Shown here: positions 1-9,061 of the stretch, piece after piece
How the letters are laid out: every line of letters begins with the position of its first letter
How positions within the stretch are numbered: the stretch's first letter is position 1
Assembly: GCA_019261985.1 (NCBI GenBank)
Contig: JAFAQY010000080.1
Coordinates: 44,005 to 108,004 of the forward strand
Reading direction: 5' to 3'
Source of the DNA: Bryobacterales bacterium
GTDB lineage: Bacteria > Acidobacteriota > Terriglobia > Bryobacterales > Bryobacteraceae
Length of the DNA: 64,000 nt
Made by a program: the position numbers and the translations under genes
Notes under the pieces: model-generated
Told to the model about the DNA's origin: nothing
Seen by the model: only the letters and a program-made list of their open reading frames with translations
Databases searched by the model: none

Positions 1-1603
1 AGAAGTACGATTTGCCGCCGGCAAACTGGGCGATTTTTTCAAGATACGACCGGTTGACGTCTTGGCCGAGGCCGACGGTGGATATCGTGATTTTGCGATT
101 GTTGGCCTGCCGCGCCAAGTCGAAGCTGTCGCCTTCTTCGGAGATGCCATCGGTCAGCAGAACGATGTGCTTGTAGGCGGCGGTAGTGGGAAGAACCCGC
201 TGAAAGGCTTCGGTGAGCGCGGGCGCGATTTGCGTGCCTCCATCGGGCCGGATTCCCGCGATCATTTTCTTGATGTTGGCCCGGTCCTCAGCCTTTCGCA
301 TGGTGACTGCCCACTCGAAGCTGTTATCGAAGATCAAAACTCCCACGGTGTCGATCGGCCGGAGATTTTCAACCACGCCCGACGCTGCGGCGCGCGCCAG
401 TTCGATTTTGCGGCCCTCCATCGAAGAGGATTTATCGATGATGAGGACCACCGCCGTCCCTTCAGGCGAACGTGGAGGCGCCAGCGTCGCGGGAAGCGCG
501 CGGTTCAGCGCGTCTTCCTGGTTCTTGTCTTTTTCGATGTAAACGCTGTGCTCGCCGGCGATAACCAGGACGCCGCCGCCTTCCTTCTCGTACTTTTCGA
601 TTTTTTCCTTGAACGCGACGGGCGTGCTCTCCAGGTCCAGGTTATTCAGGATCACTAGTTGGTAATCGTTCAAGCGGGGCGAGGAGATATCGCGCGTGCG
701 CTCAAGCTCGAACTGTGCCGCCGTCAACGTTTGCGCGAGATGCGAATCGAGGTCGGGCGGATCGTCGGAGATGTAGAGCACCTTGGGTTTCCGCAGCATC
801 ACCGCCTGTTCGAAGCGGATATCGCCGCCGTCCTCCGAGTGAACCGAGATCGAGAGATCCAGAGCGCCAGGCGTGTTAAGGCTGGTGTGCAGGCGGATGG
901 AATTCGAGCCGGCCTGAAGCGGCGCTTGCATTTTTCCGAGCATGCGCCCTTCGGCGTCTAATTCGATTTGCGCGGACTCGGCCTTGGGCGCCGAAACAAC
1001 CAGGTCGATAGGAAATTGTTCTCCCGTAAAGGCCATGGAGGGAAGGCTGATGGACTCGAGCCGCAATGCAGGGCGCGTTCGACCCGATAGCGGAAAAGTG
1101 TCGATGGGGATGCCGAGCTGCTGCGCCTGCCACGCGGCGCGGGCAATGCTGCCCTTGTTCTCCATGCCGTCTGAAATCAATGCGACGCGCGGCACTAATC
1201 CGCCCGGCAGCGAGGCGACGGCTTCGCGAACGGCGGCTTCGAGATCGGTGGCGCGGCCGGCCTCGCCCGAGGTCTGGCGCAGGGTCCATTGCTGCGATTC
1301 GCCGCGGTCGAGATCGCGGGTGGAACGGGCGAAAGGCACCACGCGCATCCAATGCCGGCCTTGCGCATCCCGCATGTCGCGGGTGAGTTGCGAAGCCTTT
1401 TGCAGGTCTGGGGAAGAAACGCTTGCCGATGTGTCCACCAGAACGGCTAACGCAACTTTGGTTTCCTGAACGCTGAGCTTAGGCTGCGCGAGCGCAAGCA
1501 GGATTGCGGTGAGCGCCAGCGCTTTTAACGCCAGAGCCAGCCGCCGCCGTGTGCGAGACCACTCCCAAAGTCCCCATGCGATAGGGAGCCAGGCGATGGC
1601 CAA
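1..1603 (-). CDS. Double VWA-domain membrane protein (partial, C-terminus outside window)
   Basis: The minus-strand frame is open from about 1624 to the window edge, giving at least 534 codons. The N-terminus is two hydrophobic helices, as in BatA-like proteins. A first VWA domain follows with a MIDAS-type DTSAS motif at residues 57-61. A glutamine-amidotransferase-like middle and a second VWA domain with DKSSS at 390-394 come next. VWA domains bind metal and mediate protein contacts; the cellular role of this family is not established. No ATG fits: I use TTG at 1603. An ATG at 1628 lies one base out of frame before a run of four T, and removing one T would restore an N-terminus MTFDRSW typical of the family. 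It follows the glycosyltransferase gene in the same direction. Confidence 0.85.
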   Translation of the reverse strand, partial: MAIAWLPIAWGLWEWSRTRRRLALALKALALTAILLALAQPKLSVQETKVALAVLVDTSASVSSPDLQKASQLTRDMRDAQGRHWMRVVPFARSTRDLDRGESQQWTLRQTSGEAGRATDLEAAVREAVASLPGGLVPRVALISDGMENKGSIARAAWQAQQLGIPIDTFPLSGRTRPALRLESISLPSMAFTGEQFPIDLVVSAPKAESAQIELDAEGRMLGKMQAPLQAGSNSIRLHTSLNTPGALDLSISVHSEDGGDIRFEQAVMLRKPKVLYISDDPPDLDSHLAQTLTAAQFELERTRDISSPRLNDYQLVILNNLDLESTPVAFKEKIEKYEKEGGGVLVIAGEHSVYIEKDKNQEDALNRALPATLAPPRSPEGTAVVLIIDKSSSMEGRKIELARAAASGVVENLRPIDTVGVLIFDNSFEWAVTMRKAEDRANIKKMIAGIRPDGGTQIAPALTEAFQRVLPTTAAYKHIVLLTDGISEEGDSFDLARQANNRKITISTVGLGQDVNRSYLEKIAQFAGGKSYF

Positions 1604-1642
1604 AACCCAGGAGCGGTCGAAAGTCATGAACAGCCAAATCCA

Positions 1643-2545
1643 TCATAAGCCAGTGGATATTTTCAGACCGTTTTTGACGTACCGCATCGGTGCGGCCATC
1701 CATTCGCGCAAAAAACGCAGCGGATGGGTTTTGTTTAATCGCAAACCTAAGGGCAGGCTCGCGAAATACTTGCCTAGGGATGGGCGGAGAGGCTCGAAGA
1801 ACTGATCGCGCCGGTCCATGCGCAGCGCGGTGTAGCCGAAGACCCACGACAGCGGAACGTAGCCGTAATGCCGGTTCAGCAGCGCGATTGACGCTTGGAA
1901 AACGTTGTCGCGCTCGCTCAGCGTCTTCGCTCGGCTATGCATGCGCGATCCGGATAAGTATTGCGGAATGGAGGCGAAACGGAATCCGCGCTTCGACATG
2001 CGAATCCACAGGTCGTAGTCGAAGGGCAGGTTGATATCCGGGTCCAGGCTGCATTGTCGATATGCCGAGGCGCGGATGAAGGCGCTCGGCTGGCAGATGA
2101 AGCAATCGCGGGCCAGGGTTTCGGCGTCAAAGGGCAAGGTAGGATAGCGGCGGATGACCGCGCCGTTTTCGTCGATCCAGTAGCCTTCGCCATACACGAC
2201 ATCCACTTCCGGATGAGCGCCAAGGTACTCGGCGCCGGCGCGGATGGCTCCCGGCAGAAATATGTCATCGGCGTTCAGCCAGGCGAAAATTTCGCCGCTC
2301 GCTTCGAGGAATCCGCGATAGGCTCCGTCGGAGGGGCCTTTATCTTTCCCAGTGATAACGCGGAGGCGGTCCTTGTAGCGTTCGAGTATCGCGGGTGTTT
2401 CGTCCGTGGAACAAGCGTCGACCACGATGTACTCAATGGCCGGATAATCCTGCGAGAGCACGCTCTCGATCGTCTCCGGCAGGTAACGCGCCGTGTTGTA
2501 GGAGGGCGTGACGATACTTACAAGACGTAACCGCGGCTGGTCCAT
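1643..2545 (-). CDS. Family 2 glycosyltransferase
   Basis: This 300-residue protein begins with the classic GT-A opening (SIVTPSYN near residue 10) and has VVDACSTDET near 42 and a DXD-like NADD at 91-94 for nucleotide-sugar and metal binding. There is no transmembrane segment, so it is probably a cytoplasmic enzyme transferring a sugar during polysaccharide or glycoconjugate assembly. The acceptor and donor cannot be read from sequence. The ATG at 2545 is preferred over an in-frame TTG one codon upstream. It starts 9 bases after the epimerase stop, so the two are probably co-transcribed, in keeping with a sugar-nucleotide locus. Confidence 0.92.
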   Translation of the reverse strand: MDQPRLRLVSIVTPSYNTARYLPETIESVLSQDYPAIEYIVVDACSTDETPAILERYKDRLRVITGKDKGPSDGAYRGFLEASGEIFAWLNADDIFLPGAIRAGAEYLGAHPEVDVVYGEGYWIDENGAVIRRYPTLPFDAETLARDCFICQPSAFIRASAYRQCSLDPDINLPFDYDLWIRMSKRGFRFASIPQYLSGSRMHSRAKTLSERDNVFQASIALLNRHYGYVPLSWVFGYTALRMDRRDQFFEPLRPSLGKYFASLPLGLRLNKTHPLRFLREWMAAPMRYVKNGLKISTGL

Positions 2546-2554
2546 CAAACAGCT

Positions 2555-3580
2555 TCAGCCGGCTGGCGCCAACTGCGCCCTCTCGCGAGCCATGTACTGA
2601 TCGTAGATCCACGCATAGGTCTTTTCGAGACCCACGCGCAGAGGAATACTCGGCTCCCAGCCGAGATAGTTACGGATCAGGGTGTTATCGCTGTTGCGGC
2701 CCATCACGCCTTTGGGTGCATCCAGGTCGTAGCGGCGCTTCAGCTTGATTCCGGCGATGGCTTCGACAATATCCACCAGTTGGTTGATGCTGACCATCTC
2801 GGAAGAGCCCAGATTGATCGGCTCCAAGATCTCCGAATGCATGATGTCTTCGACACCCTTGATGCAATCGTCGATATACATGAAGCTGCGGGTGCGGGTG
2901 CCATCGCCCCAGATGACGATTTCGTGCCTGCCGCTCACCTTGGCTTCGATCACCTTGCGGCAGATCGCGGCGGGGGCTTTTTCGCGGCCACCATCCCATG
3001 TGCCGAACGGCCCGTAGACGTTATGAAAGCGAGCCACGCGCGTTTGAAGGCCGAAATCTTCGCGAAAGTGCCGGCACATCCGCTCGCTGAACAATTTTTC
3101 CCAACCATAGCCGTCCTCCGCCATGGCGGGATAGGCGTCTTCTTCCTTCAGGCCGGGATTGTTCGGATCGCACTGCTTATCGGCGTTGTAAACGCATGCA
3201 GACGACGAATAGAAGAATTTCTGAACTCCGCACTGCTGCGCGGCCTGAAGCATGTGGGTATTGATCAACACGGATAGCATGCATAGAGCCTTATTGTTTT
3301 CGATGAAGCCCATGCCACCCATGTTCGCCGCCAGATTGTAAACGCGCTGCGCGCCGGCGCACACGCGGTCGCAGTTCTCCTTCAGATTCAGATCGAGGCT
3401 GAAATTTTCAACATCGGGGAAGTGCTGATACCATTCTTCGAACGGCTTGATGTCGACGGCGCGGATCTTTTCATACCCTTGGCGGCGGAATTCGGCGACC
3501 AGTTCGCCTCCGATAAAGCCGCCGGCTCCAGTAACGACAATCAAGTCGTTTTTCGTTGCCGAGGTGCTGTTTTGCTGCAT
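2555..3580 (-). CDS. GDP-mannose 3,5-epimerase-like NAD-dependent epimerase
   Basis: This 341-residue short-chain dehydrogenase-type epimerase has the Rossmann motif GAGGFIG at 18-24, the catalytic pair Y158 and K162 (YGWEK), SSACVY with C129, and GGREKAPAA with K201. The Cys and Lys match the acid/base pair known from plant GDP-mannose 3,5-epimerase, as do blocks such as NMGGMGFI and GRNSDN, so this subfamily is favoured over a generic UDP-glucose 4-epimerase. The frame is open to 3772, but homology begins after the ATG at 3580; the upstream part overlaps the divergent dehydrogenase start and is probably not translated. It heads an operon with the GT2 gene. Confidence 0.9.
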   Translation of the reverse strand: MQQNSTSATKNDLIVVTGAGGFIGGELVAEFRRQGYEKIRAVDIKPFEEWYQHFPDVENFSLDLNLKENCDRVCAGAQRVYNLAANMGGMGFIENNKALCMLSVLINTHMLQAAQQCGVQKFFYSSSACVYNADKQCDPNNPGLKEEDAYPAMAEDGYGWEKLFSERMCRHFREDFGLQTRVARFHNVYGPFGTWDGGREKAPAAICRKVIEAKVSGRHEIVIWGDGTRTRSFMYIDDCIKGVEDIMHSEILEPINLGSSEMVSINQLVDIVEAIAGIKLKRRYDLDAPKGVMGRNSDNTLIRNYLGWEPSIPLRVGLEKTYAWIYDQYMARERAQLAPAG

Positions 3581-3729
3581 TAAAGGGAAATGGTAACAGA
3601 GATCCGGTGTTGCTTTATAATGTCTAATTAACTCCGCGTCCGGCACTCCCTGGCGATTCTCTCCCCCGCAGTCATGTTGAGTTTGACCAGCGGTAATGCC
3701 CCGCTTTGCAGGTGATTTCGAAGGATCAA

Positions 3730-5097
3730 ATGAGAATTTCGATCGTCGGTTTAGGAAAGCTCGGATCGCCAATGGCGGCTGTGATGGCGCATAAGGGCCA
3801 CACGGTCGTCGGGGTCGACGTGAATCCGGAGTATGTGGCGGCCATCAACGACGGACGGCCACCGGTAGAGGAACCCGGCCTCGCGCAGATGATTTCCGTG
3901 AACCGCGTCCGCTTGTCGGCAACGCCGGATTATGAAATGGCCGTCCTAAATACCGATGCGACGTTCATAATGGTGCCGACCCCGTCAAGCGAAGACGGAA
4001 GGTTTTCCATGCGGCTCGTGCTTGCGGCCGCGGAAAGGATCGGCGCGGCCCTAAAGCAGAAAGATCACTGGCATCTGGTCGTGCTTTCGAGCACGGTGAT
4101 GCCGGGGTCGACGGGCGGGGTGCTGGCGCCGGCCCTGGAAGCCTATTCGGGCAAGAAATGCGGGCAGGATTTCGGTCTTTGCTACAACCCGGAATTTATC
4201 GCGCTGGGGACCGTGATCAATGACATGCTTCGCCCGGACATGATCCTGATCGGTGAGTCCGACCCTCGCTCCGGAAAAACTCTGGAGCTGTTGTACACCG
4301 GTGTTTGCGAAAACAATCCGCGCATCAACCGGATGAACTACGTCAACGCGGAGCTTACGAAATTGTCCGTGAACACCTTTGTTACGACGAAAATTTCGTA
4401 TGCGAACATGCTCGCGGAGGTTTGCGAGACTCTGCCGGGCGCCGATGTGGATGTCGTGACGCAGGCGATCGGGTGCGATACGCGCATCGGGCGCAAGTAT
4501 CTGCGGGGAGCGATGGGTTACGGCGGCCCGTGTTTCCCTCGGGACAATGTTGCCTTTTCCGCACTGGCGCGAGCGAATGGCGTGCCCGCGTTGCTGGCCG
4601 AAGCTACGGATAAAGTGAACCGGCGGCAAGCGCCGCGATTGGCTGAGATGATCCGTTCGCATGTGGCCGCAGATCAGGTAGCCGGTGTCCTGGGCTTGTC
4701 GTATAAACCCCACACCGGGGTTGTTGAAGAATCACAGGGGCTGCAACTGGCGCAGGCGTTGCTATCGGCGGGAATTCGTGTGGTCGTCTATGACCCTGCC
4801 GCGATGGATAACGCGAAAGCTAAGCTTGGGGGAAATGCGATTTTCGCGAGCAGCGCCTCTGAATGCGTCCGGCAGGCCGATGCCTTCGCCATCACCACAT
4901 CCTGGCCGGAATTTGCGAGGATTTCGCCCGGCGACCTGAAGCGCACGGACGGATCCGTACTAGTACTGGATTGCTGGCGCATGCTCGACCGAGCGGCCTT
5001 TGCGCCGGTCTGCGACTACCGGGTGATCGGCGAAGGAGTCGATTCGGCGGCAGAAAGAGGCTCCGCGGTGTCGGCCCTGGCTTCCCACACGCGGTAA
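3730..5097 (+). CDS. UDP-glucose/GDP-mannose 6-dehydrogenase
   Basis: This 455-residue NAD-dependent sugar-nucleotide dehydrogenase oxidises the C6 hydroxyl of UDP-glucose, GDP-mannose or a relative to the uronic acid. It has an N-terminal GLGKLG nucleotide-binding loop at residues 7-12, the central helical domain, and the catalytic cysteine in GYGGPCFPRD at C268. The ATG at 3730 is chosen because AAGGA lies about 4 bases upstream and the NAD motif starts immediately; an in-frame ATG at 3706 would add eight residues. It is divergent from the epimerase gene across about 150 bases, so both probably feed the same polysaccharide pathway. Confidence 0.93.
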   Translation: MRISIVGLGKLGSPMAAVMAHKGHTVVGVDVNPEYVAAINDGRPPVEEPGLAQMISVNRVRLSATPDYEMAVLNTDATFIMVPTPSSEDGRFSMRLVLAAAERIGAALKQKDHWHLVVLSSTVMPGSTGGVLAPALEAYSGKKCGQDFGLCYNPEFIALGTVINDMLRPDMILIGESDPRSGKTLELLYTGVCENNPRINRMNYVNAELTKLSVNTFVTTKISYANMLAEVCETLPGADVDVVTQAIGCDTRIGRKYLRGAMGYGGPCFPRDNVAFSALARANGVPALLAEATDKVNRRQAPRLAEMIRSHVAADQVAGVLGLSYKPHTGVVEESQGLQLAQALLSAGIRVVVYDPAAMDNAKAKLGGNAIFASSASECVRQADAFAITTSWPEFARISPGDLKRTDGSVLVLDCWRMLDRAAFAPVCDYRVIGEGVDSAAERGSAVSALASHTR

Positions 5098-5284
5098 GGC
5101 CTGCCCCGTTGCGAAGCCTAAGCCTATCAAATGGATAAAGCTCCAGGCTATGCTTCGGCCCAATCGAACTGATAAAAACAATCTATTGGTAATACGAATG
5201 AAACGCCGATAGACTGTAACACAAGCCAAGTCGCTTCCATTGCCAGCCTTGTCGCTGTCCATCCAAAAACAAAGAGGATTTTCC

Positions 5285-7090
5285 ATGGCCGACAACGCAC
5301 CCAAGATGCAAGCAACCCTGGGCTTGACAGGGCTGACGATGAACGCAATGGCGCTCATCGCTCCCGGAGCCTTCCTTTGGCTAACGTTTTTCATACAGGC
5401 GACTGCCGGAAACACCACCCCTGCCATGTGGGCCGGCATCGTTCTAGCACTTCTGTTGTGTCTCGCAACCGCTGTTTGTTATGCCGAGATGGCAAAGCTC
5501 TATCCCGGCACCGGCAGTTCCTACTACTTCGCCGAACAGTCGTTCCTCAACCATGAAAAAGCGTGGAAATACGCCAGATTATCGAAGTTTATTGTCGGCT
5601 GGGGCTCGCATCTGTACTACTGGGTCTACCCGGGCGTGATGTGCGGCGTGATGGGCGTTTTGTGCGGCTATCTGGCCGGAACACTCTGGCCCAGCTTTAT
5701 GAGCGCTTCTCTCCCTGGTCCGGTGTTCATGGGGCTGGTGGCCGTAGCCACCTCATTCATTGTGGCGTACATCGCCTATCGGGGAGTTAACGGCTCGACG
5801 GCAGTTAACATTGCGATCAACGTGATTCAAATCAGCGCGTTGCTGGTTTTCTCGGTCATGGCGATCAGCTACCGTATGAACCATCCTCCAGGGACCGTGG
5901 CGTGGAACTTCGATTCCGGCTCTGGCGATGCGTACACTTACGAATTCGCCACGAAAAAAGACACGGTGAACGGGCAGCAGGTGGATGTGGTTGACCGAAA
6001 CGCCGACGGCACGCCCAAGCCCATGCTGGATGCAAACGGGCAACCCGTGCCCTTCAAAATTGCCTACCCGGATAAGGACGATAAGGGCATGTTCCTGAGC
6101 CACTCAAGCGGTAGCTCGGTGGTGGGAATTCACAGCTTCGGCTCCGTTTTTGTTCAGGCGACCATCGCCATTCTAATCCTCGTCGGCTTTGAGTCGGTAA
6201 CGGCCATGGGCGGCGAGGCAAGGAATGCCAAGCGCGACGTGCCTATCGCGGTAATTACGTCGCTTCTGGTTCAGGGGGCGTTCTGCTACCTGATTGAGTA
6301 TTTCGCCGCGAACTATTTCCTGAACAGCGGATACACGATGCAGTCCGCAACCGGTTCGGCTGCGCCGATCGGCGACATGATGGTGGTGGTTGGAAACGCG
6401 CTGTTTGGCGGGCATGGGCGGGCTTTCATGCTCATCCAAGCGTTCACAGTGTTCCTGGCGATCATCGGCACTACGCTATCCTGCATGAACACCGGCGCGC
6501 GCGTCACTTATGCAATGGGCCAGGACGAAGAGTTGCCGGATCATTACGGAATGCTGCACGCCGACAACCTGACGCCCCACCGCTCGATCTGGACGCTGGC
6601 CGTGATCTCGGCCATTGTCGGCGTTATCTGCGTTTCGGTTGCTTTCGGTGACGGACCCGCGCCGAAGGATAGCGATATCAAGGCCATCCCGCCGGGCATT
6701 TTGTCGAGCTTTGGCTACACGACGCACGACCAAATGGCGGCGCTTCCGAACACGCTTCTGCTAATGACTCTCACTTCTAACTTCGGCACATTCCTGTTGT
6801 ATGGACTGAGTTGCCTCACTTGCTTAGTCGCGTTCCATCATCACCCTATGTACAACCCGCTAAAGCACACTCTCATCCCACTCTTCGGAGTAGTAGCGAA
6901 CCTGCTTTGCATGGGCGCCTACCTGGTGCTGCCGTTTATGGGTTATGGCACCAAGATGGAGCCTTTCGGAGCGCTGGGGCTCGCTGCGGTGTGGGCCATC
7001 TACGGCGGTATTTACTTCGTCCGCGGTAGCAAAATGAAGGGCCGCACGACGCTGGTCGGCGAACGTGGCGCCGGCAAGGCAGTGGCGTAG
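5285..7090 (+). CDS. APC-superfamily amino-acid/polyamine permease
   Basis: This 601-residue integral membrane protein has about twelve hydrophobic segments. The first part shows the APC signature (GLTGLTMNAMALIAPGAF, then an AEMAKLYPGTGSSY block). A polar stretch of about 70 residues near 210-280 (VNGQQVDVVD, PMLDANGQPV) is an unusual insertion, probably an extracytoplasmic loop. Substrate is unknown; amino acids or polyamines are typical. The ATG at 5285 follows AGAGGA at a good distance. A strong intrinsic terminator lies just downstream, so the gene is likely transcribed alone. Confidence 0.9.
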   Translation: MADNAPKMQATLGLTGLTMNAMALIAPGAFLWLTFFIQATAGNTTPAMWAGIVLALLLCLATAVCYAEMAKLYPGTGSSYYFAEQSFLNHEKAWKYARLSKFIVGWGSHLYYWVYPGVMCGVMGVLCGYLAGTLWPSFMSASLPGPVFMGLVAVATSFIVAYIAYRGVNGSTAVNIAINVIQISALLVFSVMAISYRMNHPPGTVAWNFDSGSGDAYTYEFATKKDTVNGQQVDVVDRNADGTPKPMLDANGQPVPFKIAYPDKDDKGMFLSHSSGSSVVGIHSFGSVFVQATIAILILVGFESVTAMGGEARNAKRDVPIAVITSLLVQGAFCYLIEYFAANYFLNSGYTMQSATGSAAPIGDMMVVVGNALFGGHGRAFMLIQAFTVFLAIIGTTLSCMNTGARVTYAMGQDEELPDHYGMLHADNLTPHRSIWTLAVISAIVGVICVSVAFGDGPAPKDSDIKAIPPGILSSFGYTTHDQMAALPNTLLLMTLTSNFGTFLLYGLSCLTCLVAFHHHPMYNPLKHTLIPLFGVVANLLCMGAYLVLPFMGYGTKMEPFGALGLAAVWAIYGGIYFVRGSKMKGRTTLVGERGAGKAVA

Positions 7091-7118
7091 CGCAATTCCC
7101 TGGACGCAGTACCATTCG

Positions 7119-7154
7119 CGCGGGCGGGGATTAAACCCCCGCCCGCGTCTTTTT
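7119..7154 (+). terminator. Rho-independent terminator after the APC permease
   Basis: An 11-base perfect GC stem (CGCGGGCGGGG paired with CCCCGCCCGCG) with a short loop ATTAAAC is followed by TCTTTTT. It lies 28 bases after the permease stop and just before the phosphatase ribosome-binding site. Confidence 0.9.
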
Positions 7155-7171
7155 AGTCAGGGAGGAAGGAT

Positions 7172-8035
7172 GTGCCGCATCATCGAGGATTACCGGCGGA
7201 ACAGCCCGAAGCGCCGAAACCTGTCGGGCAACCGGCCGCGAACTCAGGGCTCCAATTGGAATTCGGGCATTTCTCGGATCCCGGCCGTGTTCGCGGGCAT
7301 AACGAAGATTTCCTCGGGTACGCCGAACCAGCCGGTTCCGAACGGGGTTGGCTGTTCGCGGTAGCAGACGGAGTCGGAGGCCAGGAATTCGGCGAGGTTG
7401 CTTCGCGTACCGCGGTAGAGACGCTCATCGCCGGCTATCACGCCGCTGCCGCGGGAGAGCAACAGTCCGCGCTGCTGCAACGTCTGGTGCAGGCGGCGAA
7501 CATCAAAGTTTACGAAACCGGGCGGGCGGCCAGCCCCGGCGGAGTCGCAATGGCAACCACCATCGTGGCATGCGCGTTGAAACACGACCGGGCGACGATC
7601 GCGCATGTGGGCGATTCACGCTGTTACCTGATTCGCCACCGTCATGCGATGGCGTTGACGCGCGATCACACCTTGGTGAACGATCAGGTCCGGCTGGGGT
7701 TAATGTCTGCAAAAGAGGCTTCGAAAGCCGAAACCCGGCACGTTTTGAGCCGGACTCTGGGCCTGGATTTATTCGCCAACGTGGACGTCAGCGAACACCA
7801 GATCATGCCCGGGGACGTTTTGCTTTTGTGCTCGGATGGATTGCACGGCGCAGTATCGCCTCAGGAGATGGTGCGCGCGGTGGAGCAATCACCCGGCCTG
7901 GACGATGCCGCGAAGAAGCTTGTGGAGCTGGCTAACGAAAACGATGGACACGACAACTCGACCGCGATCCTCGCGCGCATCCAGGGCGTGGAGCGAGTCG
8001 GCATGTATCGCGGGCGGCCATATAAGCTAAGGTAG
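7172..8035 (+). CDS. PP2C-type Ser/Thr protein phosphatase
   Basis: This 287-residue PP2C-family phosphatase removes phosphate from Ser/Thr in a metal-dependent reaction. Metal-binding motifs are visible: NED at 44-46, ADGVGG at 65-70, GDSR, SDGLHG and a C-terminal DGHDNST. The first 30 residues are a Pro/Ala-rich lead-in. The start is GTG at 7172 behind GGAGGAAGG; an overlapping ATG at 7170 is out of frame. The kinase gene begins 2 bases after its stop, a common kinase/phosphatase pairing in which the phosphatase probably reverses the kinase's action. Confidence 0.93.
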   Translation: MPHHRGLPAEQPEAPKPVGQPAANSGLQLEFGHFSDPGRVRGHNEDFLGYAEPAGSERGWLFAVADGVGGQEFGEVASRTAVETLIAGYHAAAAGEQQSALLQRLVQAANIKVYETGRAASPGGVAMATTIVACALKHDRATIAHVGDSRCYLIRHRHAMALTRDHTLVNDQVRLGLMSAKEASKAETRHVLSRTLGLDLFANVDVSEHQIMPGDVLLLCSDGLHGAVSPQEMVRAVEQSPGLDDAAKKLVELANENDGHDNSTAILARIQGVERVGMYRGRPYKLR

Positions 8036-8036
8036 A

Positions 8037-9020
8037 TTGGCGAATCTAGCTTCCCTTCGCGCCGGCGATACGCTGGAGCACTACCAGATTGAAAATTTAG
8101 TCGCCCGCAGCGGCATGGCGTCAATTTTTAAGGGCGTCGACACGCGCGATGGCAAGCCGGTCGCGATCAAAATTCCGCACCCGGAACTGGAAAGCGATAT
8201 TCAGTTCTACGAGCGTTTCCAGCGCGAGGCCGAGATCGGCAGAAGCATGGATCATCCCGGCATCATGAAGGTTTACCAGGACCCGCGTCCAGGCAAATTC
8301 TATATGGTGCTCGAGTGGGTGCCGGGCCGCCTGCTCCGCCATGTGCTACATGATGCCGAGGGCAAAAAAATTTCGCAAGACCGCGCCATTCATTTGACGA
8401 TGGAAATTCTGGATGCGCTCGAGTATATCCACAACCGCGGCGTTGCCCATCGCGACATGAAGCCGGAAAACGTCATGGTGGATGAGAACGACAATATAAA
8501 GCTGATCGATTTCGGGATTGCCTCGCTGGAGGGCGCGCGGCGTCTGACTTTCACCGGCCTTAGCAATGTGATGGGCTCTCCCGATTACATTTCGCCTGAG
8601 CAAGTAAAGGGGAAACGCGGCGACAAACGAAGCGACCTTTATTCGGTCGGCGTAATTCTTTATGAGATGCTGACGGGAAAAACGCCGTTTACGGGCGCCA
8701 ATCCGTTCGCAATTATGAATGACCGGTTAGTGAACAATCCCGTTCCGCCGCGCGAGCTTGAGCCCGCCATCTGGCCGGAGGTCCAGGAGATCGTTTATCG
8801 CGCCTTGGAGCGCGATCCGTCGAACCGGTACCAGAGCGCCCGCGAATTCGCAAAGGACCTGGCGAATCCGGAACAGGTGGGCGTGGCCGATCGCTCAGAA
8901 ATGAAGACGTGGCAGGTACGCCGCACGCCGATGGCGCGCCAGATCGCATTTTACGCGATGCTGGCGCTGATTCCCGTTCTCGTATTAGGCCTCTTGTTCT
9001 GGGTGGCGAAACACACGTAG
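8037..9020 (+). CDS. Hanks-type Ser/Thr protein kinase with C-terminal membrane anchor
   Basis: This 327-residue eukaryotic-like kinase has the invariant Lys in VAIK at 45, Glu at 64, HRDMKPEN with catalytic D140, DFG at 158-160, and an APE-like SPEQ. The glycine loop is degenerate (LVARSGMAS in place of GxGxxG). A single transmembrane helix near 300-320 ends the protein with only a few residues outside and no sensor domain, so partner proteins would have to supply input. The start appears to be TTG at 8037; no ATG is near. It is translationally coupled to the phosphatase. Confidence 0.93.
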   Translation: MANLASLRAGDTLEHYQIENLVARSGMASIFKGVDTRDGKPVAIKIPHPELESDIQFYERFQREAEIGRSMDHPGIMKVYQDPRPGKFYMVLEWVPGRLLRHVLHDAEGKKISQDRAIHLTMEILDALEYIHNRGVAHRDMKPENVMVDENDNIKLIDFGIASLEGARRLTFTGLSNVMGSPDYISPEQVKGKRGDKRSDLYSVGVILYEMLTGKTPFTGANPFAIMNDRLVNNPVPPRELEPAIWPEVQEIVYRALERDPSNRYQSAREFAKDLANPEQVGVADRSEMKTWQVRRTPMARQIAFYAMLALIPVLVLGLLFWVAKHT

Positions 9021-9061
9021 CCTGTTCCAGCACAGCGCGCTATTCGGTCCCACCCCAATAG

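Noticed and set aside
61..1476. Plus-strand open frames opposite the VWA gene
   Set aside because: They mirror the minus-strand gene's codon pattern and contain no recognisable domain.
3581..3772. N-terminal extension of the epimerase
   Set aside because: It overlaps the divergent dehydrogenase start and family similarity begins only at the 3580 ATG.
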